Source: Lentibacillus siamensis
GTDB taxonomy: Bacteria; Bacillota; Bacilli; Bacillales; Amphibacillaceae
Assembly (NCBI RefSeq): GCF_039522605.1
Contig: NZ_BAAADS010000015.1
Location: 1 to 64,000, forward strand
Direction of reading: 5' to 3'
DNA length: 64,000 nt
A program made the position numbers and the translations under genes. Positions 1 to 7,308 of the stretch are shown piece after piece; the stretch's first letter is position 1; every line of letters begins with the position of its first letter. The notes beneath the pieces were generated by a model. The model made no database searches. It was not told where the DNA came from and saw only the letters and a list, made by a program, of their open reading frames with translations.

Positions 1-62
1 AACAAAAAATTGCTTCATACATGAAAATGAACTTGAGGGACGACGCCTAAGCCTTATTCATC

Positions 63-75
63 AAACGGGCGCAAA
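63..75 (+). repeat. Partial copy of the cassette hairpin repeat
   Basis: AAACGGGCGC matches the left arm of the repeat found after most genes of the first 11 kb, but no right arm follows. The preceding bases (about 37-60) contain GACGCC and TTATTC, which look like a right arm in reverse orientation, so the copy may be rearranged or the end of a cassette lying left of the window. Confidence 0.35.
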
Positions 76-160
76 AGTTGAACAAATGATGGGCTGTTTC
101 CAGCAGTCCATTATTTGATTTTTAACTCCGATATATAGGCAGTATAGTTGCAAAAGTAAA

Positions 161-183
161 TAACATTTTATGTTAGAATAATA
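161..183 (+). promoter_or_regulatory. Extended -10 promoter of the amj-like cassette
   Basis: TTTTATGTTAGAATAAT carries an extended -10 (TG-T-TAGAAT), about 35 bases before a GAGGG Shine-Dalgarno and the TTG start. The same TATGTTAAAAT core recurs before the genes at 6837, 11094 and in the remnant at 8272. Bases 1-160 show no complete gene. Confidence 0.5.
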
Positions 184-215
184 GTCGAAACTGATTAAAA
201 GAGGGTAATAATAAG

Positions 216-1031
216 TTGGAGTTTTTAACGGAAAAACTAATATACATAGCTTTATTTATTTTTATCATTCATTCTATTGAAACGCTCGCCTATGCTGTAA
301 GATTATCGGGTGCAAGGGTAAAGATGATCGCATCAGCTTTATCTCTTTTTAATATAATGGTGATGGTTTCAAGATTAGCGAATATGATGCAGCAACCTTT
401 CACTGGAAGTTTAATTGACACTGCGCCAAGTAATAATGCACAAGAATTTGTAGAAACACAATTTCGCTTTCTGATAGGTGCATCAACATTTGGAACAATT
501 CTCGGAATGTTTTTACTTCCTTCTTTTATAGCTTTATTTTCAAGGGCAATCATTCATTTATCTCAGGAGAAAGGCTCCGTTCCATCGTTATTTAAAAGAA
601 TATTTTCCTTTCAGTATATAAAACGTGGCATAACACATTTTAATTTACCAAAGTTTTCATACCTAAAAGATACTAAAATCAAAGATATCCCAATAAGATT
701 ATTTTTGGTGAATATGATCATAACCGCAATATATACAATTGGTGTGTTATCTGCATTATATGCAGCATTACTAGCACCAGAGCGTGCATCAACAGCTATT
801 ATGGCATCGGGGTTAATAAATGGTATAGCAACAATACTGTTAGTTATATTTGTTGATCCAAAGGTCTCTGTCATCGCTGATGATGTTGTTAATCAGAGGG
901 GAAGTTATCAAACACTGAAAAATATTTCCTTGATGATGATTACATCAAGACTATTAGGAACATTGCTGGCACAATTGTTCTTTATACCGGGTGCAAAATA
1001 TATTGCTTGGTTTACACAATTTATAGTTTAA
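216..1031 (+). CDS. amj: Amj-like lipid II flippase family membrane protein
   Basis: A 271-residue polytopic membrane protein with about six hydrophobic segments. The N-terminal part (IETLAYAVRLSGAR, then SLFNIMVMVSRLANMMQQP) is typical of the Amj/YdaH family, the alternate flippase that can replace MurJ in moving lipid II across the membrane of Bacillus. The length fits the family. The start is TTG with GAGGG about 10 bases upstream; no ATG lies nearby. It is the first complete gene of the cassette-like region and is followed directly by a hairpin repeat. A spare flippase among accessory genes would fit protection against MurJ inhibitors, but that role is inferred. Confidence 0.75.
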   Translation: MEFLTEKLIYIALFIFIIHSIETLAYAVRLSGARVKMIASALSLFNIMVMVSRLANMMQQPFTGSLIDTAPSNNAQEFVETQFRFLIGASTFGTILGMFLLPSFIALFSRAIIHLSQEKGSVPSLFKRIFSFQYIKRGITHFNLPKFSYLKDTKIKDIPIRLFLVNMIITAIYTIGVLSALYAALLAPERASTAIMASGLINGIATILLVIFVDPKVSVIADDVVNQRGSYQTLKNISLMMITSRLLGTLLAQLFFIPGAKYIAWFTQFIV

Positions 1032-1042
1032 AATTATTAAAC

Positions 1043-1075
1043 AAACGGGCGCCTATCTGGAATAAAGGCGTCCTT
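1043..1075 (+). repeat. Cassette hairpin repeat, complete copy
   Basis: CGGGCGCC, loop with TCTGGAATAA, then GGCGTCC and a short T-run. The arms pair with one G-U wobble. It lies 12 bases after the stop of the Amj-like gene and could act as its terminator. Confidence 0.75.
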
Positions 1076-1161
1076 TCTTCTGACAGTTAATGAAAAGTGA
1101 AACATATTTGTAAAATTAATCGTAATTAATGTTATTCAAGTAAAAAAAGGGGAGAAGAGGT

Positions 1162-1344
1162 TTGAAGCGTACTGCAGGAATTACCTTGAGAATTATTGGC
1201 CTTGCACTTCAGCTACTTGTAATTATTTTTCTGGTATCCTTTTTGTCCTTTTTTAACTTTCAATTTCCTGAAATGATGTCTGAAAAGTTTGTACCATGGT
1301 TGGCGTGGTTTATAGTTGCAGTTCATGTTGTTGGGTTTATCTGA
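1162..1344 (+). CDS. Small membrane protein, possibly truncated
   Basis: Sixty residues with two hydrophobic segments (about 8-30 and 43-60), TTG start behind a strong AGGGGAGAAGAGG ribosome site. The MKRT start followed by a membrane segment recalls the DUF4064 protein at 51980, but that protein is 140 residues long. The frame closes abruptly after HVVGFI; another frame continues for a few codons (LKEIKL) before a stop, so one lost base near the end is possible. Function unknown. Confidence 0.45.
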   Translation: MKRTAGITLRIIGLALQLLVIIFLVSFLSFFNFQFPEMMSEKFVPWLAWFIVAVHVVGFI

Positions 1345-1424
1345 AGGAAATTAAACTATAGGAAAATAAAAATTGAGGAATCATAACAATTAGTCAACAG
1401 ATGTTTTGGGGAGTGTAAAAAAGT

Positions 1425-2174
1425 ATGAGTTGGTATGTATTAATCGTATTGATTATTGGATCTATTCCTATCGGTATGTTTGTAAACCAGGGAATAAAAC
1501 AAAACAACGGTATTATTGACAAAATAGATAAGAAAAAACCTATTCTTGTATATGTCATATTAAGTTTACTCGCATTAATAGTTCATGTTTACATGTATAA
1601 TGAACATGGAATACCTATATTTCCAGCTTTTTATAATATAAAATATATGCTTCTTGTTATTTTTCTTATCTTTGGGATTCTAACAGTGATAACTTTAATT
1701 GTAGATATTAGGAATAAAAAAATGTGGATGATTATCCTATACGGCACAGTTATAGGACTATTATTTTTTGTATGGCTTATGCCGATAGGAAAGAAAATCA
1801 CATATACTACTTATAAAGGTGAGGCTATCAAAGAATTACAAGACAATGAAGACGACTTTTCTATGGTTTGGGCAGTTCAAACGGACGATTGTATGAGTGC
1901 CAAAAACTGTCATGATAAAGACTTTTATAATACATTCTATATAAAAAATAGTACAGATGACACACATAAACTTAAAGCAAAAATTAAGGCTTATAATGAA
2001 GAGGATGAAATAATGGAGACCGTCACTACAGATATACATACATTGGGTCCAGGGGAATCCACATTATTAACAACGGAAGAAACAAATAAAAAAGCAAGCA
2101 TATGGGATCAATATTCCTTTGAAACAGAAAAACTGATGGACGGTTACTGGTATGAAATTTGGGCAGTTGATTAA
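1425..2174 (+). CDS. Membrane protein with C-terminal extracytoplasmic domain, unknown
   Basis: 249 residues: four hydrophobic segments in the first 125 residues (about 2-21, 38-56, 72-93, 99-118), then a soluble tail of about 125 residues rich in acidic and polar residues and with two cysteines (DDCMSAKNC). The pattern suggests a membrane-anchored domain, possibly outside the cell. ATG start; GGGGAG precedes it by about 10 bases. No family recognised. No clear hairpin repeat separates it from the next gene. Confidence 0.6.
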   Translation: MSWYVLIVLIIGSIPIGMFVNQGIKQNNGIIDKIDKKKPILVYVILSLLALIVHVYMYNEHGIPIFPAFYNIKYMLLVIFLIFGILTVITLIVDIRNKKMWMIILYGTVIGLLFFVWLMPIGKKITYTTYKGEAIKELQDNEDDFSMVWAVQTDDCMSAKNCHDKDFYNTFYIKNSTDDTHKLKAKIKAYNEEDEIMETVTTDIHTLGPGESTLLTTEETNKKASIWDQYSFETEKLMDGYWYEIWAVD

Positions 2175-2286
2175 ATTGTTTTTTTGCAGCTTAGGAATCA
2201 AAGGTTTAGGGAAACAATACATCTTTGGATGTAGCTAAACTGGTTAAAGTTGATAGAAACTTTTAAGTATAAGGGGGATAAAATCA

Positions 2287-2484
2287 GTGAGAAAGCATTC
2301 TCCATTAGGTAAAGTAGTTTTTTGGTTAGGCTTTTTACTTTCTGTCCTAGGAATAGCGTTTAATGATTCGCTAGGAATGATTACGGATGGTCCAGATATT
2401 TTTTCATTTTTTTCTGTACCCGCGATTATAACTGGTGTGATTTTGATTATTGTTTCGAACTTCTTTAAAAATAGAGATGATTAG
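2287..2484 (+). CDS. Small two-helix membrane protein
   Basis: 65 residues with two membrane segments (about 9-28 and 39-57) and a short charged tail (KNRDD). GTG start behind AAGGGGGAT. Its 3' end is followed by the left half of a hairpin repeat into which the group II intron is inserted. Function unknown. Confidence 0.55.
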   Translation: MRKHSPLGKVVFWLGFLLSVLGIAFNDSLGMITDGPDIFSFFSVPAIITGVILIIVSNFFKNRDD

Positions 2485-2514
2485 TCCAGTTTTCTTCAGC
2501 AAAAATTATTCAAT

Positions 2515-2525
2515 AAAAGGGCGCC
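2515..2525 (+). repeat. Left half of hairpin repeat interrupted by the intron
   Basis: AAAAGGGCGCC is the left arm of the cassette repeat. The sequence then breaks off and resumes at 3384 with the loop and right arm. AGGGCGC (2518-2524) is the presumed IBS1 of the intron. Confidence 0.7.
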
Positions 2526-3383
2526 GTTCGACAAGATATGCTATAAGCGCTTTGAAGCGTGAAATGCAGAGGATTACTTTAGTTAATCCAAACTTTACAA
2601 CGGAGGATGGGAATGACGGAACCATGTTTCCCGAAACCATCCCGTCAATACTCCTGCCTGCGTCATGACTGACAGGTCATGGGGTTTGAGGAACAGGTAG
2701 ATTCGGCAGAACGAAGGCTGAAGCCACTCCATAGGAGAAGGTATGCTAACGGATATGCCGCACGGCTGAAAAACTGGATAAGGTGAGAATGTTCTCGTGA
2801 AAGGGGACTGACGAACTTCCGAATGTACGGGTCTAAAGTTTGAACATAAGGAAACCTTATGGGTCATCCAACGATGGCGTGAGTGGTGTAGAGTAAAAAT
2901 GCGCCCTCTGAAATACGCTATACCGGACAACGGCGGTATCCAGCTCACAGGCTTATAGGAAGCACCTACGTCCAGAATAGATAGCTACGTTGTAAGGCAC
3001 TTGGAAAGCAAGGAACGTTGGAACAAGGACTGTCATCTGAAACGGTTGCTATAAGGCTTATGCCAAAAAGCATTTATCCTTGTGAGGGTAGGGGCACGAC
3101 TGATGAAGCTTCTGTAATGGAAGTGGAGGAACAGCCCCAAGTCTAGCGAATGGAACGATGGTTTTCCAAGCGTTCATCGCACCGATCGGGTAGGAATGTG
3201 TGACTTTACACAGTGCGAGCTTTCAAACACAAGGTTTGAGTGACCTTTTTGTTTGAAGGTAACGAGGAACTTATCATCTAGTAGATTCAGTTAGAGGGAG
3301 CGCGGAGTGCGGGGAAACTTGCACGCTCCTTGTTGAGCAGGGGAAAAGCTGGAGATAACTTCAAAGGCTTACCTATTGCTGAC
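2526..3383 (+). mobile_element. ORF-less group II intron
   Basis: About 858 nt without a reverse transcriptase gene but with group II intron structure. Domain V is clear at about 3298-3335: the AGC triad (3299-3301) pairs with GUU, a GAAA tetraloop caps a GUGCGGG/CUUGCAC stem, and a 2-nt bulge sits on the 3' strand. A domain VI-like hairpin (3337-3380) follows, with an ACCTAT branch region. The 5' end GTTCGAC resembles the GUGYG consensus with one change and the 3' end is AC. GCGCCCT at 2901-2907 is a perfect 7-nt complement to AGGGCGC just upstream of the insertion, as expected for EBS1/IBS1. The AGC triad argues against class IIC. Without its own protein it would need help from another copy. 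Boundaries may be off by a few bases. Confidence 0.8.
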
Positions 3384-3409
3384 AAATCCGGAATAAGAAC
3401 TCCATCCCT
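3384..3409 (+). repeat. Right half of hairpin repeat interrupted by the intron
   Basis: AAATCCGGAATAAGAACTCC continues the repeat broken at 2525. Joining both halves gives GGGCGCC-AAATCCGGAATAAG, nearly identical to the copies at 9032 and 10900. Confidence 0.7.
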
Positions 3410-3470
3410 TTTTGGATTATTAAGGAGCATTAGTTGAACAATTGAAAGCCATATTAGGGGGGATATATAG

Positions 3471-4262
3471 ATGCAAAACCATGAAGGCGAAGAAATGTTA
3501 ACAGGAGGTAATGTCTCCAACGTTTATCGTTCTGGAGATACTGTGCGACGGGAGTTAAATCCAGATAGCCCGAAAATCCATAAGCTATTAAAGCATTTGG
3601 AAGATAAAGGTTTCAGTTATGCACCAAGGTTTTTAGGTATTGATGAAAAAGGAAGGGAGATATTATCCTTTATCGAAGGCGAAGCCGGTAACGATCCCTT
3701 AAAGGAATACATGTGGTCTGATGATGTTTTAAAGGATATAGCAAAGATACTCCGTCTTTATCATGATGCTGTGAGTGATTTCCCATTTTCAGATGACTGG
3801 AAACCAATAGATAATGCTCCAAACACAGCGGAGGTATTATGCCATAATGATTTTGCTAGATACAATATTATTTTTAATCATAAAAAACCAATAGGAATTA
3901 TTGATTTTGATGTTGCCGGACCTGGCCCAAGACTTTGGGACATAGCTTATACTCTCTATACTTGTGTTCCTTTAAGTAGATTTTATCTCTCCGAAACAGG
4001 TGAAGAAGTTTATTATAAATCACAACAGCATGCCGACTGTGTAAAACAAAGGGTTGCATTGTTTTTTGAATTTTACGGTGAAGAAATAAAAGAAGATTAT
4101 TTGAAGATGGTATTGCTGCGATTGGAAGGGTTATGCAAAACAATTACAAGAAAAGCTAGTGAAGGTGATATTGCTTTCCAAAAGATGATAGATGAGGGGC
4201 ATCTTGAACATTATCAAAATGATATTAAATTTATTCGTGAACATGGAAAAGAGTGGATTTAG
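3471..4262 (+). CDS. Aminoglycoside phosphotransferase family kinase
   Basis: 263 residues of the APH/choline-kinase fold. The catalytic loop HNDFARYN (about 125-132) has the Asp and Asn expected of the family, and IIDFDVAGPG (about 143-152) supplies the metal-binding Asp. The N-terminal part has a divergent nucleotide-binding lobe (LTGGNVSNVYRSGDTVRRE). Members phosphorylate aminoglycosides or other small hydroxyl compounds; the substrate cannot be told from sequence. ATG start with TTAGGGGGGAT 8 bases upstream. It lies directly downstream of the intron-split hairpin, and the next hairpin follows about 50 bases after its stop. Confidence 0.8.
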   Translation: MQNHEGEEMLTGGNVSNVYRSGDTVRRELNPDSPKIHKLLKHLEDKGFSYAPRFLGIDEKGREILSFIEGEAGNDPLKEYMWSDDVLKDIAKILRLYHDAVSDFPFSDDWKPIDNAPNTAEVLCHNDFARYNIIFNHKKPIGIIDFDVAGPGPRLWDIAYTLYTCVPLSRFYLSETGEEVYYKSQQHADCVKQRVALFFEFYGEEIKEDYLKMVLLRLEGLCKTITRKASEGDIAFQKMIDEGHLEHYQNDIKFIREHGKEWI

Positions 4263-4311
4263 GGACGGCTTATTGTTCAACCGTTGGCTATGAACATTCT
4301 TCCTCAATACG

Positions 4312-4346
4312 ATCGGGCGCCTTTCTGGAATAAGGAGTAGCGCCCA
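4312..4346 (+). repeat. Cassette hairpin repeat, complete copy
   Basis: CGGGCGCC, loop TTTCTGGAATAAGG, right arm GCGCCC (4340-4345), which pairs perfectly with GGGCGC. A GAGCCATTTTGCGGA leader motif follows at 4359-4383 and an extended -10 (TGTTATGAT) near 4424, before the DinB gene. Confidence 0.75.
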
Positions 4347-4491
4347 TGCTTCATATAAGAGCCATTTTGCGGAGAAGATGATCTATTTTTGAAGTGAAAC
4401 GTCCTTGAGTTTTTAGGTCTGTTATGATGAGTAATACGATGTTATGTAAGCGTAAACAGAAGAACAATAAAAAACGGATGGGGGAATATTA

Positions 4492-4998
4492 ATGTACACA
4501 ACAGAAGATCTAATTAATGACTTTGAAAATTTCAACCTCTATGTAAATTCATTAAGAACAATGGAGGAAGCCCTTTTCTTTGAGCCTATTGCTGAAGGGA
4601 AATGGTCTGCAGCTGAGATTATCAGTCATATATCATATTGGGATAAATACATACGTAAAGAAACATTGCCACAAATGAAAATAAATGCTGCCATCAAAAG
4701 TATTGATTTTGACCCTCTTAACAAACAAGCAGCAAATTATGCATTGTCTGGAGTATCTCGGCAACATTTACTTCATAAACAACTGGAAGAAAGAACGCAG
4801 CTTGTATCTGATTTAAGGAAAAAGAATGAGAAAGAATTTTTTGCCACATTTTCACTGAATGGGGAAGAAGTGGATCAGTATTCAGGCTACCCGCATTCCA
4901 TTTTTAATTATATAGCGGCGTTTATATGGCATGATAATCATCATAAGCAGCAAATTGATGGATTTTTGAAAGGAAAAGGTGTGGAATTGAAAGTGTAA
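4492..4998 (+). CDS. DinB family protein
   Basis: 168 residues of the DinB four-helix fold, a metal-binding family that includes bacillithiol-dependent transferases. Expected histidines occur at AEIISHISYWDKY (about 41-53) and in the C-terminal IWHDNHHKQQID (about 148-159). Length is normal. ATG start with GGGGGAA upstream. The actual reaction is unknown; in Bacillaceae many such proteins are proposed to detoxify electrophiles using bacillithiol. It sits alone between two hairpin repeats. Confidence 0.8.
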   Translation: MYTTEDLINDFENFNLYVNSLRTMEEALFFEPIAEGKWSAAEIISHISYWDKYIRKETLPQMKINAAIKSIDFDPLNKQAANYALSGVSRQHLLHKQLEERTQLVSDLRKKNEKEFFATFSLNGEEVDQYSGYPHSIFNYIAAFIWHDNHHKQQIDGFLKGKGVELKV

Positions 4999-5113
4999 TA
5001 ACAACAATATAAAAGGTAAGCATCATAGTTATTCCTTGCGCTATGGTAATGGGTGAATAACACGACACTTTTGTGTGAAATGTACTTGGATTTGTATATT
5101 ACTGTCTTCAATT

Positions 5114-5145
5114 ATCGGGCGCGCTAATCGAATAAGTGCGTCCTT
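5114..5145 (+). repeat. Cassette hairpin repeat, complete copy
   Basis: CGGGCGCG, loop CTAATCGAATAAG, right arm TGCGTCC, then TTCT. It is followed at 5152 by the shared leader GGGCCATTATG. Confidence 0.7.
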
Positions 5146-5182
5146 CTGAATAGGGCCATTATGCTAAAAAGGGGGGATCATC

Positions 5183-5506
5183 TTTAAAAGAAAATGTACT
5201 ATTTTATTCGCAATCGTATTAATTGGATTATTACCTGCGTGTAGTTTTGACGATGATAAAGCAAATGAAATTGAAACGGTAAGTTCTTATTTCAAAGGAA
5301 CAATTAAGAAAATTAACGGAAACAGTGCAGTTGTTTCTGCTAAAATATTTGAAGGTAACCCAGAAGTTGACGTGTTCGTTGACCTTTCCGTGAACAACGA
5401 TAAAACTTTCCAAGTTGGTGATAAAATAAAAGTAGGATTTGATGGTAAGATTTTGGAATCAAATCCTGCTCAAATTAATACACTTTCTGTTGAACTGATT
5501 GAGTAA
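5183..5506 (+). CDS. DUF3221-type small lipoprotein without a normal start codon
   Basis: An open frame of about 108 codons encodes a lipoprotein: basic start (FKRKC), hydrophobic stretch, lipobox LLPAC (Cys codon at 5240), then an acidic linker and a C-terminal VGDKIKVGFDGKILESNPAQ that matches DUF3221 proteins. Where a start is expected (5183) the codon is TTT, not TTG or ATG, with a GGGGGG ribosome site at 5171-5176; the only alternatives are ATC codons at 5177 and 5180. Either a rare start is used or a TTG to TTT change (real or a sequencing error) has silenced it. Likely anchored to the outer membrane face; function unknown. Confidence 0.6.
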   Translation, partial: FKRKCTILFAIVLIGLLPACSFDDDKANEIETVSSYFKGTIKKINGNSAVVSAKIFEGNPEVDVFVDLSVNNDKTFQVGDKIKVGFDGKILESNPAQINTLSVELIE

Positions 5507-5529
5507 TAATGTAGAAAAATTCTTCCGTA

Positions 5530-5563
5530 GTTGGGCGTAATCCGGAATAAGACTTGGCGTCCG
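5530..5563 (+). repeat. Cassette hairpin repeat, complete copy
   Basis: TTGGGCGTAATCCGGAATAAGA then TTGGCGTCC. Slightly diverged left arm (GGGCGT) with the conserved CCGGAATAA loop; it follows the lipoprotein by about 25 bases. Confidence 0.65.
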
Positions 5564-5619
5564 TGTCATAAATTTAACTTGAATAACACTGATATCTTAA
5601 AGTGGTTGGGAGTGAAGTG

Positions 5620-5976
5620 ATGATTTTGCAACAATTTTGGAAGAACTTCCGCTTACCGTTACTTGTGGGGGCAGTATTCGGACTTGTCGGATATTTTTTA
5701 ATAACCCATTATGCTAATCCCCACGAAGGAGCCTTAGGTGGATCCATTCTTTTCGGATTTTGGATGTTTTGTTTTCCTTTTGGTATGCGTATTATGAGTA
5801 CTGTTACGGAAAAATTAAATCAAGGAACTCGTTTACGGATACCGTTAATTGTTTTAATTAGAATGCTAAGTACGGTTTCGATTTCTTTAGTTTTTGCCCC
5901 AATCTTTTTTGTGATTCAGATTATTATAATGCTGGTTCAATTTTGGAAGATAAATAAAGAAGAAATAGTTCATTAA
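5620..5976 (+). CDS. Small integral membrane protein, unknown
   Basis: 118 residues from the ATG at 5620, chosen because GGTTGGGAG lies 8 bases upstream; an in-frame GTG at 5602 would overlap that ribosome site. Four hydrophobic segments (about 12-30, 40-58, 72-90, 92-110). No family recognised. It ends right at the next hairpin repeat, with the stop codon touching the left arm. Confidence 0.6.
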   Translation: MILQQFWKNFRLPLLVGAVFGLVGYFLITHYANPHEGALGGSILFGFWMFCFPFGMRIMSTVTEKLNQGTRLRIPLIVLIRMLSTVSISLVFAPIFFVIQIIIMLVQFWKINKEEIVH

Positions 5977-6012
5977 ACGGGCGCTTATCACGAATAAGGT
6001 GAGTGCCCTTTT
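5975..6012 (+). repeat. Cassette hairpin repeat, terminator-like copy
   Basis: AAACGGGCGCTTATCACGAATAAG, right arm GTGCCC, then a run of six T. It overlaps the stop codon of the preceding gene and should terminate transcription. Confidence 0.75.
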
Positions 6013-6071
6013 TTATAGAAAAAGGATTGATTTAATTCTTAGAATTTGAAATGATTGGTATCATTCTAAAA

Positions 6072-6105
6072 GGCCACTTAATGGAATAAAGAATTATAGT
6101 ACGAG
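6072..6105 (+). promoter_or_regulatory. Shared cassette leader motif
   Basis: GGCCACTTAATGGAATAAA precedes ATTATAGTACGAGGGAG and the ATG at 6117. The same GGCCATTT-N-GGAATAAA block recurs at 4359, 5152, 6769, 8366 and 10946, always between a hairpin repeat and the next gene. Confidence 0.5.
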
Positions 6106-6116
6106 GGAGTGATAAT

Positions 6117-6461
6117 ATGTCTGCTAAAACAAAAGAATATTTAAAAGCAGGTATAATAGTTCTGATTCTTATACTATTAATATTCACCTTTAATTTACCA
6201 AAAGACATCCTCTTTAATCTGGCGATAATTATTCCTATTGTTATATTTTTAAATGAAGTATTTCCTCATAAGAATAAGACTAAAGGTGGAAGGAAAAGAG
6301 AGTACATCACTGCAATTTTATTTTTTCTAATCTTTGCTACTCTTACTTTTATCTTTGACTTGCCTAAGAAACTATATTTCTTTTTTGGGATTACGGCTGT
6401 TTCTTTTATTATACTTTATGAATTATTTAATTTGAAAAATGATAAAGAGAATACGGCATAA
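6117..6461 (+). CDS. Small membrane protein with internal duplication
   Basis: 114 residues, four membrane segments arranged as two similar halves: about 10-50 (FNLPKDILFN, ending LNEVF) and about 65-105 (FDLPKKLYFF, ending LYELF). Each half has two helices flanking a (D/N)LPK turn, so the gene probably arose by tandem duplication. ATG start with ACGAGGGAGTG 6 bases upstream. No family recognised. Confidence 0.6.
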   Translation: MSAKTKEYLKAGIIVLILILLIFTFNLPKDILFNLAIIIPIVIFLNEVFPHKNKTKGGRKREYITAILFFLIFATLTFIFDLPKKLYFFFGITAVSFIILYELFNLKNDKENTA

Positions 6462-6475
6462 AATTGTACTGCAAT

Positions 6476-6500
6476 AGAGGGCGCGAGAATTGAATTGGGG
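6476..6500 (+). repeat. Degenerate cassette hairpin repeat
   Basis: GAGGGCGCGAGAATTGAAT retains the left arm and part of the loop but has no right arm; it runs straight into the GGGGGGAG ribosome site of the next gene, so the two elements seem fused by a deletion. Confidence 0.5.
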
Positions 6501-6510
6501 GGAGTAAGAA

Positions 6511-6711
6511 ATTCAGTATCTAAAATTGAGGGCAAAGCATTATGTAAGTGTTATAATCGGTTTGATTATTGGATTTTTTATTTCTCAAATAATGACTGGA
6601 GAATCGGAGTTATTAAATGTCATTATATTGATTGGTATTGGTTTGGCAATAGGGGAACTTTTTGTCTTTGTAAGGTGGTTCCGCCAAAAACCAAATACAC
6701 CCAAAAACTAA
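6511..6711 (+). CDS. Small two-helix membrane protein, unusual start
   Basis: An open frame for a protein with two membrane segments and a basic tail (RWFRQKPNTPKN). The conventional start is the TTG at 6526 (61 residues), but it lies over 20 bases from the only strong ribosome site, GGGGGGAG at 6497-6504. An in-frame ATT at 6511 has ideal spacing and is the boundary given here. Function unknown. Confidence 0.45.
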   Translation: MQYLKLRAKHYVSVIIGLIIGFFISQIMTGESELLNVIILIGIGLAIGELFVFVRWFRQKPNTPKN

Positions 6712-6768
6712 TAAACCGTTTATATTAAACAGCTTTTTGTGAAGCAATGTACTTAAGCAATATATATT

Positions 6769-6806
6769 GCCATTTAACGGAATAAATTATGTTAAAATTG
6801 AATCAA
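6769..6806 (+). promoter_or_regulatory. Shared cassette leader with extended -10 promoter
   Basis: GCCATTTAACGGAATAAA directly followed by TTATGTTAAAATTGAATCAA, an extended -10 (TG-T-TAAAAT). Bases 10946-10985 upstream of azlD are almost the same over this whole stretch. Confidence 0.6.
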
Positions 6807-6836
6807 CTTAAAAGCCAAAGAAAGTAGGGGTTTAAC

Positions 6837-7154
6837 ATGGGCTTAGCTTTAGAAGTTGCGCGTGTTTTTCTGCCTGTTGTAATAGTCGGCGGGATTGCAG
6901 TATTTGTAGTCTTAAAAATGAAACGTAAATATAAGAAAGGTACCTTTGGTAAGAAAAAATCAAAAGGTGCTCAAAATTTATTAGATAGTTTAATACCATT
7001 CGGAATGATGATTGGTTGTGCTGTTGCTGTACTTCTTAGCATATTTGCACCAATTTCCTTATTGTCTACAATTGCTTGGGGACCTGGGGTAGGTTTGTTA
7101 TTTGGATATTTTGCTTATGAAATTTACAGCAAAAAAGAAGAAAGTCCTTCATAA
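6837..7154 (+). CDS. Small membrane protein, unknown
   Basis: 105 residues with an N-terminal helix (about 8-28), a strongly basic loop (KMKRKYKKGTFGKKKSKG), then two more hydrophobic segments (about 54-72 and 76-95). ATG start with AAAGTAGGGG 7 bases upstream and a good extended -10 promoter at about 6789. A complete hairpin repeat follows. No family recognised. Confidence 0.6.
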   Translation: MGLALEVARVFLPVVIVGGIAVFVVLKMKRKYKKGTFGKKKSKGAQNLLDSLIPFGMMIGCAVAVLLSIFAPISLLSTIAWGPGVGLLFGYFAYEIYSKKEESPS

Positions 7155-7169
7155 TAACTATCTTCCAGA

Positions 7170-7205
7170 AACGGGCGCCTTTCTGGAATAAAGAAAGGAG
7201 TCCTT
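7170..7205 (+). repeat. Cassette hairpin repeat, complete copy
   Basis: AAACGGGCGCCTTTCTGGAATAA, then AGAAAGGAGTCC. Left arm and loop match the copies at 1043 and 4312 almost exactly; the right arm can pair through CTTTCT/AGAAAG. Confidence 0.7.
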
Positions 7206-7308
7206 ACTTGCAAGAATTGGATAATTTTTCGGGTGAAAGCAGGGATTTTATCCTTTTTAGCGAATTCAATGTCGAAAGAAACTAATTAAAGGAGTTGGTG
7301 TGTTGTGA

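Noticed and set aside
37..72. Reverse-orientation hairpin repeat at the left edge
   Set aside because: GACGCC and TTATTC fit, but the other arm does not; only the forward left-arm match at 63-75 was kept as a partial copy.
2595..3520. Several open frames on both strands between 2450 and 3520, including one of 117 residues on the minus strand
   Set aside because: They overlap the group II intron RNA, have no ribosome sites or recognisable protein content, and the RNA structure explains the sequence better.
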